DNA from: Halarcobacter ebronensis
GTDB lineage: Bacteria; Campylobacterota; Campylobacteria; Campylobacterales; Arcobacteraceae
Length of the DNA stretch: 64,000 nt
Assembly (NCBI RefSeq): GCF_013201825.1
Contig: NZ_CP053836.1
Location: 2,418,001 to 2,482,000 of the forward strand
Direction: 5' to 3'
The notes under the pieces were generated by a model, which searched no databases, was not told where the DNA came from, and saw nothing but the letters and a program-made list of their open reading frames with translations. Shown piece after piece: positions 27,532 through 36,926 of the stretch; positions within the stretch are counted from its first letter, which is position 1, and every line of letters starts with the position of its first letter. The position numbers were made by a program, and so were the translations under genes.

Positions 27532-29227
27532 TTGTTACAAGTACCTCTTGCAAAGTTGCAGAATCTGCCACTTCATCTTTTTTAAAAGGTGTTAGATAAT
27601 TCGCTTTTTTGTTCCCTGCATAGGTTAATATGCAATTCTCTTTTACATCTTCACTTAAAGCCACTTCAAATATAGCTTCCCCATAATCGGTAAAAAGTTT
27701 TACCATCTCTTTCTCTTTCAAACCACTGCTTGGATTGAAATAGGCTTTGTCATCACTCTCAAATTGTGAATTTAGATTCCTTTTTCTTTTTGCAGTAATA
27801 AAATAGTATTGATTCTCTTCTTTATTTTCATATAAATTCTCAATCTCTAACTCTTCAATAAACTTAAAAGTTTCCATTTTATGAGATTTATTCGGAACTG
27901 TATTTTTATAGTAATTCAAAATCTCTTCTTCAGCTTTTAAGTTTTCAAAAGAGAACTCTTTTGTTAAAAAGGATGCAAGTTCATACTCACTTATTGTTCC
28001 TTCTTCTTTTTCTATAACGGCATTTGAAACTGCTTTTAGGTTGTGTCCATAAGAGAGTCTTACATCACCTTTTGTCAAAAAATTTGATGCAGGAATAATC
28101 AGATTTGCATATTTTGCCGTATCATTTAAAGTTGTACCAAAATAGACTACAAAACTATTTTTTAATCCTTCAACGATTCTTTTAGTATTTGGTGCACTTA
28201 CAACAGGATTTGCTCCTTGAATAAAAACCAAATCAAATTGTGAGAAATCAACTTCTGGCAGGGGAATCTTTTTTTTAGGTTTTGATACTATCTGCTTTTC
28301 ATAACCAGCAGCAGATTCATCTAAATACCAAACACCACCGTAATCTTTGTTATGAACTCCAATATATGCAGCAAAGGAATCAATAGTTCTTATTATTTGT
28401 GCACCTTCATAGTACTTTTGAACTCCAAGACCAATAAGTATTGCAACTTTTTTATTTTTTATTAACTCAAAAAATTTTGTAATATCAGTTAAACTAATTC
28501 CTGTTGTTTTTTCATATGAAAGAAGAGGTTTTTCCTTTGCCAGATCAAAAAAATCTTCTACATTATTAGAATTATTTTTAATAAACTCTTCATCTTCCAT
28601 ATCTTCCATATACGCAAATCTTGTAAGAAGAAGTGCTAACTCATGGTCAGTTTTTGGATTAAGTTGTAGATGTAAAGAGCTTTTTTTTGCAATATCTGTT
28701 TTTATTGGATCAATTGTGATAAAAGTTTTATCTTTAACCAAATTGTACATATGAGGAGAGCTAACAGAAAAATTTCTTCCCCATACAATAATTACATCAC
28801 TATTAATCAAATTTTCTATTGGAGGGTTTACTAATTTACCTCTTCCTTTAGCTAAACCATAACCTCCAATTTCATCACAAAGACTTCCTTTTGTTAAAAC
28901 AGAACCATATGAAGCAAAAAATATTTTTGTAATACTTTGCATTATTCCAAGGTTTCCAGCACCTTTATAAAAAAGTGTATTTTCAGGTTTTGTATTTTTA
29001 AGTTTTTCAACTAAAATATTTAAAGACTCTTCTAAAGTTATCTCTTTATTCTCATAATATGCAGTTTTTAAGAAGTTCTCATTTTGCAAATTTGCAAAAT
29101 TTATACAGAGTTTTCCATTTGTTACTCTATGATTTTTGTTCCCTTTTATTAAACCATTTTCATATAGTGCTTCACAAGTATCATAACAATCAAGTGGACA
29201 GGCAATACTATTTTTACTTAAACTCAA
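27518..29227 (-). CDS. short molybdopterin oxidoreductase of unknown substrate
   Basis: A 569-residue protein of the DMSO-reductase superfamily. The N-terminus has a 4Fe-4S motif, C10-x3-C14-x3-C18-x22-C41. A GSLCDEIGGYG segment near residue 138 may hold the molybdenum ligand Cys, with later VIIVWGRN and FIQGANPVVSAPN cofactor-binding stretches. Family members are mostly 650-800 residues, so this is short. No Tat signal is seen (MSLSKNSIACPLDC) and no Fe-S or membrane partner subunit is next to it. It is therefore probably cytoplasmic. A role as formate-dehydrogenase-like or polysulfide-reductase-like enzyme cannot be decided. Confidence 0.82.
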   Translation of the reverse strand: MSLSKNSIACPLDCYDTCEALYENGLIKGNKNHRVTNGKLCINFANLQNENFLKTAYYENKEITLEESLNILVEKLKNTKPENTLFYKGAGNLGIMQSITKIFFASYGSVLTKGSLCDEIGGYGLAKGRGKLVNPPIENLINSDVIIVWGRNFSVSSPHMYNLVKDKTFITIDPIKTDIAKKSSLHLQLNPKTDHELALLLTRFAYMEDMEDEEFIKNNSNNVEDFFDLAKEKPLLSYEKTTGISLTDITKFFELIKNKKVAILIGLGVQKYYEGAQIIRTIDSFAAYIGVHNKDYGGVWYLDESAAGYEKQIVSKPKKKIPLPEVDFSQFDLVFIQGANPVVSAPNTKRIVEGLKNSFVVYFGTTLNDTAKYANLIIPASNFLTKGDVRLSYGHNLKAVSNAVIEKEEGTISEYELASFLTKEFSFENLKAEEEILNYYKNTVPNKSHKMETFKFIEELEIENLYENKEENQYYFITAKRKRNLNSQFESDDKAYFNPSSGLKEKEMVKLFTDYGEAIFEVALSEDVKENCILTYAGNKKANYLTPFKKDEVADSATLQEVLVTIDIS

Positions 29228-29921
29228 TTTTTATCAACCTTGAAAATTTTTTTGGATTATTTAAAACTATTTTTACTTTATATGAAGAGATGTGTTGAGA
29301 ATCAGCAACATCAAAAATCTTCTCTATTTTCAAATTGGTTTTCTCTCCATCAAGATATATTGTTTTGTTTTTTATATCATCAATATCCAAAATTGGAACA
29401 TAAATCTCCAATTTTCCTTTGCTTAAATCTTTTGCTTCATACAAAAGAGTACCAGCAGTTACATAATCACCTTCATTTACTGCAATATTATAGATATAAA
29501 AATTTTTCTCAACTAATTTTTTATTTTTTATACTATCTTTTAAATTTGCAATATTTATTAACATATCCGCTTTATTAACCTCTTGGTTAATAACATTTAT
29601 TTTTTGGTTATCCTTCTCATATCCAGATTTTGAAGTGATTTTTAATAATCTTTGATAGTTTCTATTTTGAAGCTCAATCATCTCTTCAATAGCTTTTAAT
29701 TTATTCAAAGATTGTTCTAAGTCAATTTTATTGACATAAGAATCAAGCTCAACAATAGTACTATTATTTGCTTTTTTACCTTCTATATCTCTATTAGCAT
29801 ATATTACTTTGCCACTAACAGCTGCTTTTATTTCATAACTCTCAATAGGTTCTAGTTTTGCATAAAACTCATTTGCAAATAAACAGTTTAGCGATAAAAA
29901 AACTAACAATAAATATTTCAT
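29214..29921 (-). CDS. periplasmic HlyD/RND-adaptor-like protein
   Basis: A 235-residue protein with a signal peptide (about 1-16, cleavage after LFANE). A lipoyl-like half-motif follows (EIKAAVSGKVIYANRD), then a helical hairpin (about 65-140) and a second lipoyl-like half ending in VPILDID. This is the layout of membrane-fusion adaptor proteins, but it is shorter than most and has no membrane anchor. No transporter partner lies beside it. Its stop overlaps the start of the molybdopterin oxidoreductase gene. Substrate unknown. Confidence 0.7.
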   Translation of the reverse strand: MKYLLLVFLSLNCLFANEFYAKLEPIESYEIKAAVSGKVIYANRDIEGKKANNSTIVELDSYVNKIDLEQSLNKLKAIEEMIELQNRNYQRLLKITSKSGYEKDNQKINVINQEVNKADMLINIANLKDSIKNKKLVEKNFYIYNIAVNEGDYVTAGTLLYEAKDLSKGKLEIYVPILDIDDIKNKTIYLDGEKTNLKIEKIFDVADSQHISSYKVKIVLNNPKKFSRLIKIEFK

Positions 29922-29930
29922 ATATACCTC

Positions 29931-31397
29931 TTAAATTTTAATCTCTTTTATTCTCTCTAAAATCTCTTTTTTTAGAATTTTAAAATCTTTTTGACTTTCA
30001 CACTCAAAAATTAGTTTATCAAGTTTTTCATCCTTTTTTAAAAAAGGAATTAAAACTTTAATCATTTCATTTTTTGTTTTTGCCCTTTTAATCAAACTTA
30101 CCAAAGGAGCATCTTTTGACTCTTTTTTACTATTTTGAATTTTAACAAGAGTATATAAACCAAAAATAAATAACGTGGTAATTATACCAAAAATAAAATA
30201 TTCAACTCTTTGTCTAATTGAAAGTTCTTCTATTACAACACTCTCTTTTAAACTCTTGGTAGTTTGCTCTTTAGACTTTTCTAAAACTGCTTTTTGCTCT
30301 TTACTTTTTTCAACTTCAATTTTAAAAGATTTACTCTGTTTTGTTATAATTTTTTTCTCTTTTTTATCAAAATACTCTATTTTGATACTTGGAATAACCA
30401 AAGATTCACTTGGAACAATTGAAAAAACTTTTGTATATGTTCCTTCATATCCTCTATTTGTATAGTTTGTTTTAATCTCAGGCTTATTATCATAAATTGT
30501 TGCATTTGGAATATTTAGTTTTATATCTTGAATATCATCAAAATTACCTACACCATCAATATTAAGCTTTAAAGATATAGATTCACCCTCTTTTATCTTT
30601 TGTTTATCTACTGTTGCATCAATATTAAAATCACCAATTAAAGAGATATTTGAAGGTAAACTTTTTACACTAAAATTCAATCTATTTGAGTATATTTTTT
30701 TCTCAACTGGCAAACTTGTAAAAAAAGAGAAAGGTGTATTATTAGCTCTATTAACCATTTGAACATCAACTCTCAAAGGTCCAACAGACAACTCTCCACT
30801 TTTTTGAGGGAAAAGTAAAAACTCTAGCTCTTGTACAATAAAACCATTATCTTCATATCTTTTATTTGAGTTATCTAGTTTTTTATACCAGAAATTTTCA
30901 AAATGAGGTTTGTCAAAACCAAGATTTGTTATTTGTAAATCTTTTTTATATTTAAAAACCAATTTTATATTTAGCTCTTCACCCACATACAAAGAAGTTT
31001 TAGAAGGGATTAAAGTCAAATCAAAATCTGTAGAATCAGTTTTATCTACTCTTTTTTCTGAAATACTTTTACTTTTTGTATATACCTCTTTGTCATCAAT
31101 AATAAATTTAAAACTAGGGATTGTAAAACTTTTATCTGGAACTATCATATATCTTTTTATATATTTTTCTGAATAGTTTCCATTTATATATTGCATAGAC
31201 TTTGAAGTACCTTGTTCTTGAACTACAAAATCATCAATTTTTTCAATTTTAGGAAATTTAAGAGATTCTCCTGAAACTTCCAATTCAAAAAAATAGGCTT
31301 CACCCTTTACAAAACTATCAGGAGCTTTTAGAAGAACTTCAGCATACAATGAAGATAAAAAAAGAAAAAATAGTATTAAAACTCTAAGACAGTTCAT
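29931..31397 (-). CDS. batD: BatD family protein
   Basis: A 488-residue periplasmic protein with a signal peptide (about 1-19), several beta-sandwich repeats and a C-terminal transmembrane helix near residues 405-425, followed by a cytoplasmic tail. The N-terminal DSFVKGEAYFFELEV and the repeat GEELNIKLVFKY / GESISLKLNIDG are typical of BatD, named from the Bacteroides aerotolerance cluster. The batA, batB and batC partners with VWA domains are not here. Its start overlaps the flhA stop by one base (TAATG), linking it to the flagellar block. Confidence 0.78.
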   Translation of the reverse strand: MNCLRVLILFFLFLSSLYAEVLLKAPDSFVKGEAYFFELEVSGESLKFPKIEKIDDFVVQEQGTSKSMQYINGNYSEKYIKRYMIVPDKSFTIPSFKFIIDDKEVYTKSKSISEKRVDKTDSTDFDLTLIPSKTSLYVGEELNIKLVFKYKKDLQITNLGFDKPHFENFWYKKLDNSNKRYEDNGFIVQELEFLLFPQKSGELSVGPLRVDVQMVNRANNTPFSFFTSLPVEKKIYSNRLNFSVKSLPSNISLIGDFNIDATVDKQKIKEGESISLKLNIDGVGNFDDIQDIKLNIPNATIYDNKPEIKTNYTNRGYEGTYTKVFSIVPSESLVIPSIKIEYFDKKEKKIITKQSKSFKIEVEKSKEQKAVLEKSKEQTTKSLKESVVIEELSIRQRVEYFIFGIITTLFIFGLYTLVKIQNSKKESKDAPLVSLIKRAKTKNEMIKVLIPFLKKDEKLDKLIFECESQKDFKILKKEILERIKEIKI

Positions 31398-33508
31398 TAA
31401 AACTCCAATGTTCCTTCAATTGAAAAACTAGCTTTTGAATCAAGCTCTGCATGGGATAATACAGCTAGTTGAAGTCCAAATTTTTCATAAATTTCAGATA
31501 CTCTTTTTCTAAGTAGAGGGTCAACGACCATTACAATTTTACCCAAACCTTTGCTCTCTAACTTTTCTAACATAGCTTTTGTTTTAGTAACTAAATTATT
31601 TATCTCTGAAATAGAAAGCATTAGTTGTGAAACTCCATGTTGTTCTTGAAGTTTTCCTATAAATTGTTGTTCCAAATCAGGTTTTATAGTAATAATATGA
31701 AGAGTATTATCTGTATCTTTAAATTTTTCTGTAATAAGTCTATATAATTTACTTCTTACATGCTCTAAAAGTACATCAGGTATTTTTGTAAATTCTGCTA
31801 TATCTGCTACTGCTTCAATAATTGTCAACATATCAACAATTGGTATTTTTTCATGGAGTAAATCTCTACAAACTTTTAATAAAGAACCATAAGAAGTTAC
31901 TTTCATAGCCTCTTCTACAACAATAGGGAAATCTTTTTTAAGCCCATCAATAATATCCACAATATCTTGTCTTGTAATAATATCTTCAGCATATTTTTTA
32001 ATAAGTTCAGAGATGTGTGTTGAGATAATAGTTGGTGCATCAACTACTGTAAACCCCTTCATCAAAGCTTCTTCTTTAAGTTTAGAATCAATCCAAATTG
32101 CATCAAGTTGAAATACTGGTTCTTTTACTCTTAGACCTTTTAAGTCAGCATTAGGTACTCCACCCATTGCTAAAAGTTTATTAATCTCAACTCTACCTTT
32201 TGATACAGGTATTCTTTTTAAATACAATTCATACTCATTTGCAGGTAAACTAGAATCATCTGAGATTCTAATTTGAGGAATGATAAAGCCTAATTCACTT
32301 GCAATTGTTTTTCTAATTGCTTTAATTTTATCTAATAATTCAGAATCCCCTTGAACAAGTTGTAAAAGTCTAACTCCAAGTTTAAGCTCTAACACTTCCA
32401 TCTTCATTATGTTTTCCATAGTTTTCTTTTCATCAGGAGCGCTTTTCTTTTTCTTGTCTTTAAAATCTTTTAAGTCAGAAGGAGATTCCACTTTTTTACT
32501 CTCTTTTGAAACAAAGAGTTTGGTAATAAAATTCTCTTTGCCAGCCTCTATTACGCTTATTGTATATCCAATAAATACCATCAATAAACCCATTATAACT
32601 AAGATTCCAGTAGGAAACCCTGGTACAAAACCAAATAGTATCATACCAATACCAACTAATATAAGAGACTTAGAATCTTTTATCATTTGTGAAATTGATT
32701 GATTTGCAAATCTATCTTCATCCATATTTGAACGGGTTATTATAATTGCTGTTGCAGTAGATAAAATTAACGCAGGAATTTGAGCAACTAATCCATCACC
32801 AATAGTTAAAATTGTATATATCTCTCCACTTTGTGCAATTGTCATATCATGTTGAAAAAGACCGATTAAAAGACCACCTATAAGGTTTACCATGGTAATA
32901 ATGATACCAGCAACGGCGTCACCTTTTACAAACTTTGAAGACCCATCCATTGCTCCATAAAAGTTTGCTTCGGTAATAAGCTCTTTTCTTCTTACTTGGG
33001 CTTGTTTATCATCAATAAATCCTGCATTTAAGTCTGCATCAATTGCCATTTGTTTACCTGGCATTGAGTCAAGAGTAAATCTTGCTGTTACTTCTGCAAC
33101 CCTTGTAGCACCTTTTGTTACAACCATAAAGTTAATAAGAACAAGAATAATAAATACAATAATACCAATTACCATATTCCCACCAACAACGAACTCTCCA
33201 AAAGCTGAAATAATAGAACTTACTGCCTCTGGTCCATTATGCCCTTCGCTTAAAATTGACCTTGTAGTTGCAATATTTAAAGATAGTCTAAATAGTGCTA
33301 AAATAAGTATTAATGTAGGGAAAGTTGTCAAATCTGAAGGCTTTTGAATATATAAAGAGATAAGTAAAATCAATAAAGATAAAGACAAAGATATAACTAG
33401 GAAAAAATCAAGTATCCCTTTTGGTAAAGGAACAATGATAATCATTAAAATTGCAACAAATAGTGCAACTACTAAAAGGTCTTTTGAAAAAAATCTTTTT
33501 ATATTCAT
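31397..33508 (-). CDS. flhA: flagellar export gate protein FlhA
   Basis: A 703-residue inner-membrane component of the flagellar type III export apparatus. The N-terminal half has about eight hydrophobic segments. The conserved cytoplasmic loop reads RVAEVTARFTLDSMPGKQMAIDAD in fragments such as FTLDSMPGKQ. The C-terminal cytoplasmic domain binds chaperones. It is the last flagellar gene of the block and is separated from fliI by about 110 bases, the largest gap inside the block, which contains an inverted repeat. Confidence 0.96.
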   Translation of the reverse strand: MNIKRFFSKDLLVVALFVAILMIIIVPLPKGILDFFLVISLSLSLLILLISLYIQKPSDLTTFPTLILILALFRLSLNIATTRSILSEGHNGPEAVSSIISAFGEFVVGGNMVIGIIVFIILVLINFMVVTKGATRVAEVTARFTLDSMPGKQMAIDADLNAGFIDDKQAQVRRKELITEANFYGAMDGSSKFVKGDAVAGIIITMVNLIGGLLIGLFQHDMTIAQSGEIYTILTIGDGLVAQIPALILSTATAIIITRSNMDEDRFANQSISQMIKDSKSLILVGIGMILFGFVPGFPTGILVIMGLLMVFIGYTISVIEAGKENFITKLFVSKESKKVESPSDLKDFKDKKKKSAPDEKKTMENIMKMEVLELKLGVRLLQLVQGDSELLDKIKAIRKTIASELGFIIPQIRISDDSSLPANEYELYLKRIPVSKGRVEINKLLAMGGVPNADLKGLRVKEPVFQLDAIWIDSKLKEEALMKGFTVVDAPTIISTHISELIKKYAEDIITRQDIVDIIDGLKKDFPIVVEEAMKVTSYGSLLKVCRDLLHEKIPIVDMLTIIEAVADIAEFTKIPDVLLEHVRSKLYRLITEKFKDTDNTLHIITIKPDLEQQFIGKLQEQHGVSQLMLSISEINNLVTKTKAMLEKLESKGLGKIVMVVDPLLRKRVSEIYEKFGLQLAVLSHAELDSKASFSIEGTLEF

Positions 33509-33543
33509 TTATACTTTAACTATTTAGGAAATTATTAAAGATT

Positions 33544-33602
33544 GTTTTCTATTTTTTGTAGATTTAGCACAAACAGAAGGAAAAGTTGCTAAAAAATAGA
33601 AA
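33544..33602. repeat. nested inverted repeats between fliI and flhA
   Basis: TTTCTATTTTTT (from 33546) is complementary to AAAAAATAGAAA (33591-33602), and inside it TTTAGCA (33563-33569) pairs with TGCTAAA (33587-33593). The two stems share a few bases, so they would compete or form a bulged composite. No gene lies here. It could be an attenuator, an RNA-processing site or a terminator remnant. Confidence 0.45.
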
Positions 33603-33619
33603 GATTTTTCTCTTTGCAT

Positions 33620-34924
33620 CTATTTAAATACCTCTTTGAATTTTGCAATAATTTCATTAAAATTATACTGCTCTTCTGTACTCTGGGTTAAAAAACTTCT
33701 GATTTTTTCTTTTCTCTCAAGGGCATCATCCAATTCAGGATCCATTCCCTTTTTATAAGCGCCAACTCTAACCAAAACTTCATTCTCTTTAATGAGAGAT
33801 AATATCCTTTTTAGCTTTAAAAAGTCATTATAGTGATCTTTTGCAACTACTTTATCCATAACCCTTGAAGCTGATTTAAGTATATTAATTGGAGGATAAT
33901 AACCCTGTTCAGTTAATTCTCTTGTTAAAACAATATGTCCATCTAAAATAGATCTACTTTGATCGGCAATTGGATCATTTAAATCATCTCCATCAACCAA
34001 AACTGTAAAAAAAGCTGTAATTGAACCCTTTGCATTATTTCCTGCTCTCTCCATTAACTGAGGAAGAAGAGCAAATACAGAAGGTGGATATCCTCTACTT
34101 ACAGGAGGTTCTCCTGTACTAAGTCCTATCTCCCTTTGAGCCATGGCAAATCTTGTAACTGAGTCCATCATAAGAAGAACATCATGACCTTTATCTCTAA
34201 AAAACTCAGCAATTGCCATTGCGGTAAAAGCTCCATATTTTCTCATAAGCGCTGATTCATCAGAAGTTGCTGCAACTATAATTGTATTTTCTAACTTATT
34301 ATTTAAGTTGTAGTGAATAAATTCAGGGATTTCTCTTCCCCTTTCCCCAATTAGTGCAACAACTTTTATTTGTGCTTCACACCCTTTTACAATCATTCCC
34401 ATTAGAGTTGATTTTCCAACTCCAGAACCAGCAAAAATACCTACTTTTTGTCCCTTTCCTGAAGTTAACATAGTATCAATTGCTTTTACGCCTGTTGAGA
34501 ATCTTTCATCAATAATTCCCCTTTCAAGAGCTGGCATAGAGAGTTTATTTATAGCCGAACTCTCCTCTAAATCTCTAATTTTCCCTTTTTCATCTATTGG
34601 TTCACCCAAAGCATTAACTACTCTTCCTAAAAGGCCATAACCTGCTTTTACAGATAAGCCCTCTTTTTGTAAATATACTTTATCTTGTATTCTAAAACCA
34701 TCAATAAAAGAGAAAGGTACAATTGTAAAATCTTTAGATTCTATGGAAGCAACCATCCCTAAAACAGTATAAGTGTGAGATTGAGACTCAATTCTTACAA
34801 TATCTCCAACTGCTACTTCAATTCCATTTGCTTTAATTGTTGTTGAAGAGATATGTACAATTCTTCCAAAAGGAACTGATAGATTTGTGGAATCAATGCT
34901 ATCTAAAATTTTATCTATATCCAT
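33620..34924 (-). CDS. fliI: flagellar export ATPase FliI
   Basis: A 434-residue ATPase of the F1-beta-like family that powers and organises flagellar protein export with FliH. The Walker A is GSGVGKSTL, Walker B VLLMMDSVTR, and the export-specific REIGLSTGEPPVSRGYPPS block is intact. The start overlaps the upstream TPR-gene stop by one base (TAATG). Confidence 0.96.
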   Translation of the reverse strand: MDIDKILDSIDSTNLSVPFGRIVHISSTTIKANGIEVAVGDIVRIESQSHTYTVLGMVASIESKDFTIVPFSFIDGFRIQDKVYLQKEGLSVKAGYGLLGRVVNALGEPIDEKGKIRDLEESSAINKLSMPALERGIIDERFSTGVKAIDTMLTSGKGQKVGIFAGSGVGKSTLMGMIVKGCEAQIKVVALIGERGREIPEFIHYNLNNKLENTIIVAATSDESALMRKYGAFTAMAIAEFFRDKGHDVLLMMDSVTRFAMAQREIGLSTGEPPVSRGYPPSVFALLPQLMERAGNNAKGSITAFFTVLVDGDDLNDPIADQSRSILDGHIVLTRELTEQGYYPPINILKSASRVMDKVVAKDHYNDFLKLKRILSLIKENEVLVRVGAYKKGMDPELDDALERKEKIRSFLTQSTEEQYNFNEIIAKFKEVFK

Positions 34925-36918
34925 TACATCTCATCACACATTTTTTTATAAAGACTATCTTTTGCATCTTTTATCTCTTTACATTTTGTAATATACTCAT
35001 CTTTTTTTATTTTATTACCAAATGAGTCATATAGTTTTATTATTTCGTAATATGTTTGAGCTAAATCGTTTGGTTTTATCTTTCTTGTATAATCAAGTGA
35101 ATTTAAAAGGAGTTCTAATGCTTTATCATAGTTATTATTACTTTGTTCATTTTTTGCAAGTTCCAATTCAACAAAAGGAGAATAAATATGTGCATTTAAC
35201 TCTTGCTGTTTGTTATACAATCTATCCAAAATCTCTTTTGCTTCAACTTTTAAATCTTTTCTTAAGAGATATAAATAGTAGCTATAATAAAAATCTATTA
35301 TTATAGGGTTCTCTTTATTATCTTCAATATAGTTTGGATTTTTTCTTGCATAATCAAAAAATCTATCAAAAGCTACAATATCACTTTGTTCATAAAGAAT
35401 TAAAAATCTATAAAGGAACTCTTTGCTTAATACACTTTTATCATCAACCATTTCAACTTTTGCCGATAAATTTTTTGCATCACTATATTTTTTCAAAGCT
35501 ATTGCCATTCTCTCCAAATATAGATAGATATTTGCATCTCTTTTATCATTAAATGCAGTAACAAGTTTTCCATAAATTTTCTCAGAGGGAGACTCTATTG
35601 TACACTCAAAAAAGCTGTCTTTTACCTCTTCATCTTTTACTAAAAGCTCAAAAGTTTCAGATCTTGTACCATCTAAAATATCACCTAAAAGAGAACATTT
35701 TCCATCTTTTAAATAGGTTTTTATCATATCAATATTTATCTCATCAAAGATTGTACCAATTGAATCAAAACCAAATCTTTTTGCAATGCTATCAGATATC
35801 TTTTTATAAACTCTTTCAGATTTGATTATTATTTCAAAGTTTTTTCTTTTCCAATCATTTAATAACTCTTGCAATAATACTTTTTGTTCCATTGATTCAG
35901 AAGAAGGATATTTTGTAACTAAAATAGCCGGTTCAATTTTTCCCTCTCTCATTAATATCTCATCCAAATACATTTTTGATTTTTCAAAATATATACCCTC
36001 TGGATAATCATTAATCACATCTTTAAATAGTTCCCTTGCTTTTATAAGATATTTAGGGGTTCTATCATACATATTCATATAAGTATCAGCAAGCTTAAAC
36101 TTAAAATCTTCAATTGAGTTTTTACTAGTGGTTCTTTTGAGAAGCTCTTCTAATATTTCAGCAGCAAACCCTGGCATACCAACTTTAACAAGTTTATCCA
36201 CCTTTTCAAGGGCAAGATATGAGTCATCAGCATAATAATCAATATTTCTTTGCAAAACTTTTGAAATCAATTTATTTGCTTCATCTTTTTTATCATCTAA
36301 AATATAAACATCAAAAAGTTCATCTGCAACAATGGTAGCAACTAATACATCTGTAGTTTCAGTTAAAATTTTATATAAAATATTTATTGCTTTTGAATAA
36401 TCTTTTTGAAATTTATAGACTTTTGATAAATAGATTTTTCCATAGGCTTTTGTTACTGGATTGTCAAAATTATTTATAATTATATTTGAAAAATAGACAG
36501 CATCCTCTGCTCTATTTAAATTTAACTTCAACTCAATTAATATCATATATGCATGAGCCAACTCATCTTCATGAATTCTTGAGTTATTAATTGCTGCCTC
36601 AAGCTCTTTTGCTGCTTGAATAATCAATCTTTTTGATTTCTTTTTTAGACATAATTCTGCATATAAAATATAAATATCAGATTCTAAAATTCTAATTTTA
36701 TTTTGTGCTTTAAAAGCCTCTATTTGGCTATAAGCTTCATCAATTCGTCCCTCTTTTGCAAGTTTTCTAGCTTGATTAATTACTTCAAAACCATCAGAAA
36801 TCTGTAACTTACTCTTTTCAGATATCTGATTTCCAGAAGAGTCAATAAAATTATAAAAAAAATCTTTTTTGGCTTCTAAAAATGAAATAACTAATATTAA
36901 AACTGCAAATAATTTCAA
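34924..36918 (-). CDS. periplasmic TPR-repeat protein, possible PflA-like motor scaffold
   Basis: A 664-residue protein with a signal peptide (about 1-16, SFLEAKKD) and then almost entirely alpha-helical repeats resembling TPR units, such as AKEGRIDEAYSQIEAF, LAHAYMILIELKLNLNRAEDA and YDKALELLLNSLDY. It sits between flhB and fliI in the flagellar block. In Campylobacter jejuni the periplasmic TPR protein PflA helps build the wide motor scaffold needed for rotation. Size (PflA is longer, about 790), location and signal peptide fit that role, but I infer it from architecture alone. I leave the symbol blank. Confidence 0.8.
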   Translation of the reverse strand: MKLFAVLILVISFLEAKKDFFYNFIDSSGNQISEKSKLQISDGFEVINQARKLAKEGRIDEAYSQIEAFKAQNKIRILESDIYILYAELCLKKKSKRLIIQAAKELEAAINNSRIHEDELAHAYMILIELKLNLNRAEDAVYFSNIIINNFDNPVTKAYGKIYLSKVYKFQKDYSKAINILYKILTETTDVLVATIVADELFDVYILDDKKDEANKLISKVLQRNIDYYADDSYLALEKVDKLVKVGMPGFAAEILEELLKRTTSKNSIEDFKFKLADTYMNMYDRTPKYLIKARELFKDVINDYPEGIYFEKSKMYLDEILMREGKIEPAILVTKYPSSESMEQKVLLQELLNDWKRKNFEIIIKSERVYKKISDSIAKRFGFDSIGTIFDEINIDMIKTYLKDGKCSLLGDILDGTRSETFELLVKDEEVKDSFFECTIESPSEKIYGKLVTAFNDKRDANIYLYLERMAIALKKYSDAKNLSAKVEMVDDKSVLSKEFLYRFLILYEQSDIVAFDRFFDYARKNPNYIEDNKENPIIIDFYYSYYLYLLRKDLKVEAKEILDRLYNKQQELNAHIYSPFVELELAKNEQSNNNYDKALELLLNSLDYTRKIKPNDLAQTYYEIIKLYDSFGNKIKKDEYITKCKEIKDAKDSLYKKMCDEM

Positions 36919-36926
36919 ATTAACCT

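Noticed and set aside
29240-29578. 112-codon plus-strand frame over the HlyD-like gene
   Set aside because: Leu/His/Tyr-rich sequence typical of an antisense shadow; the minus-strand gene has a signal peptide and family fold.
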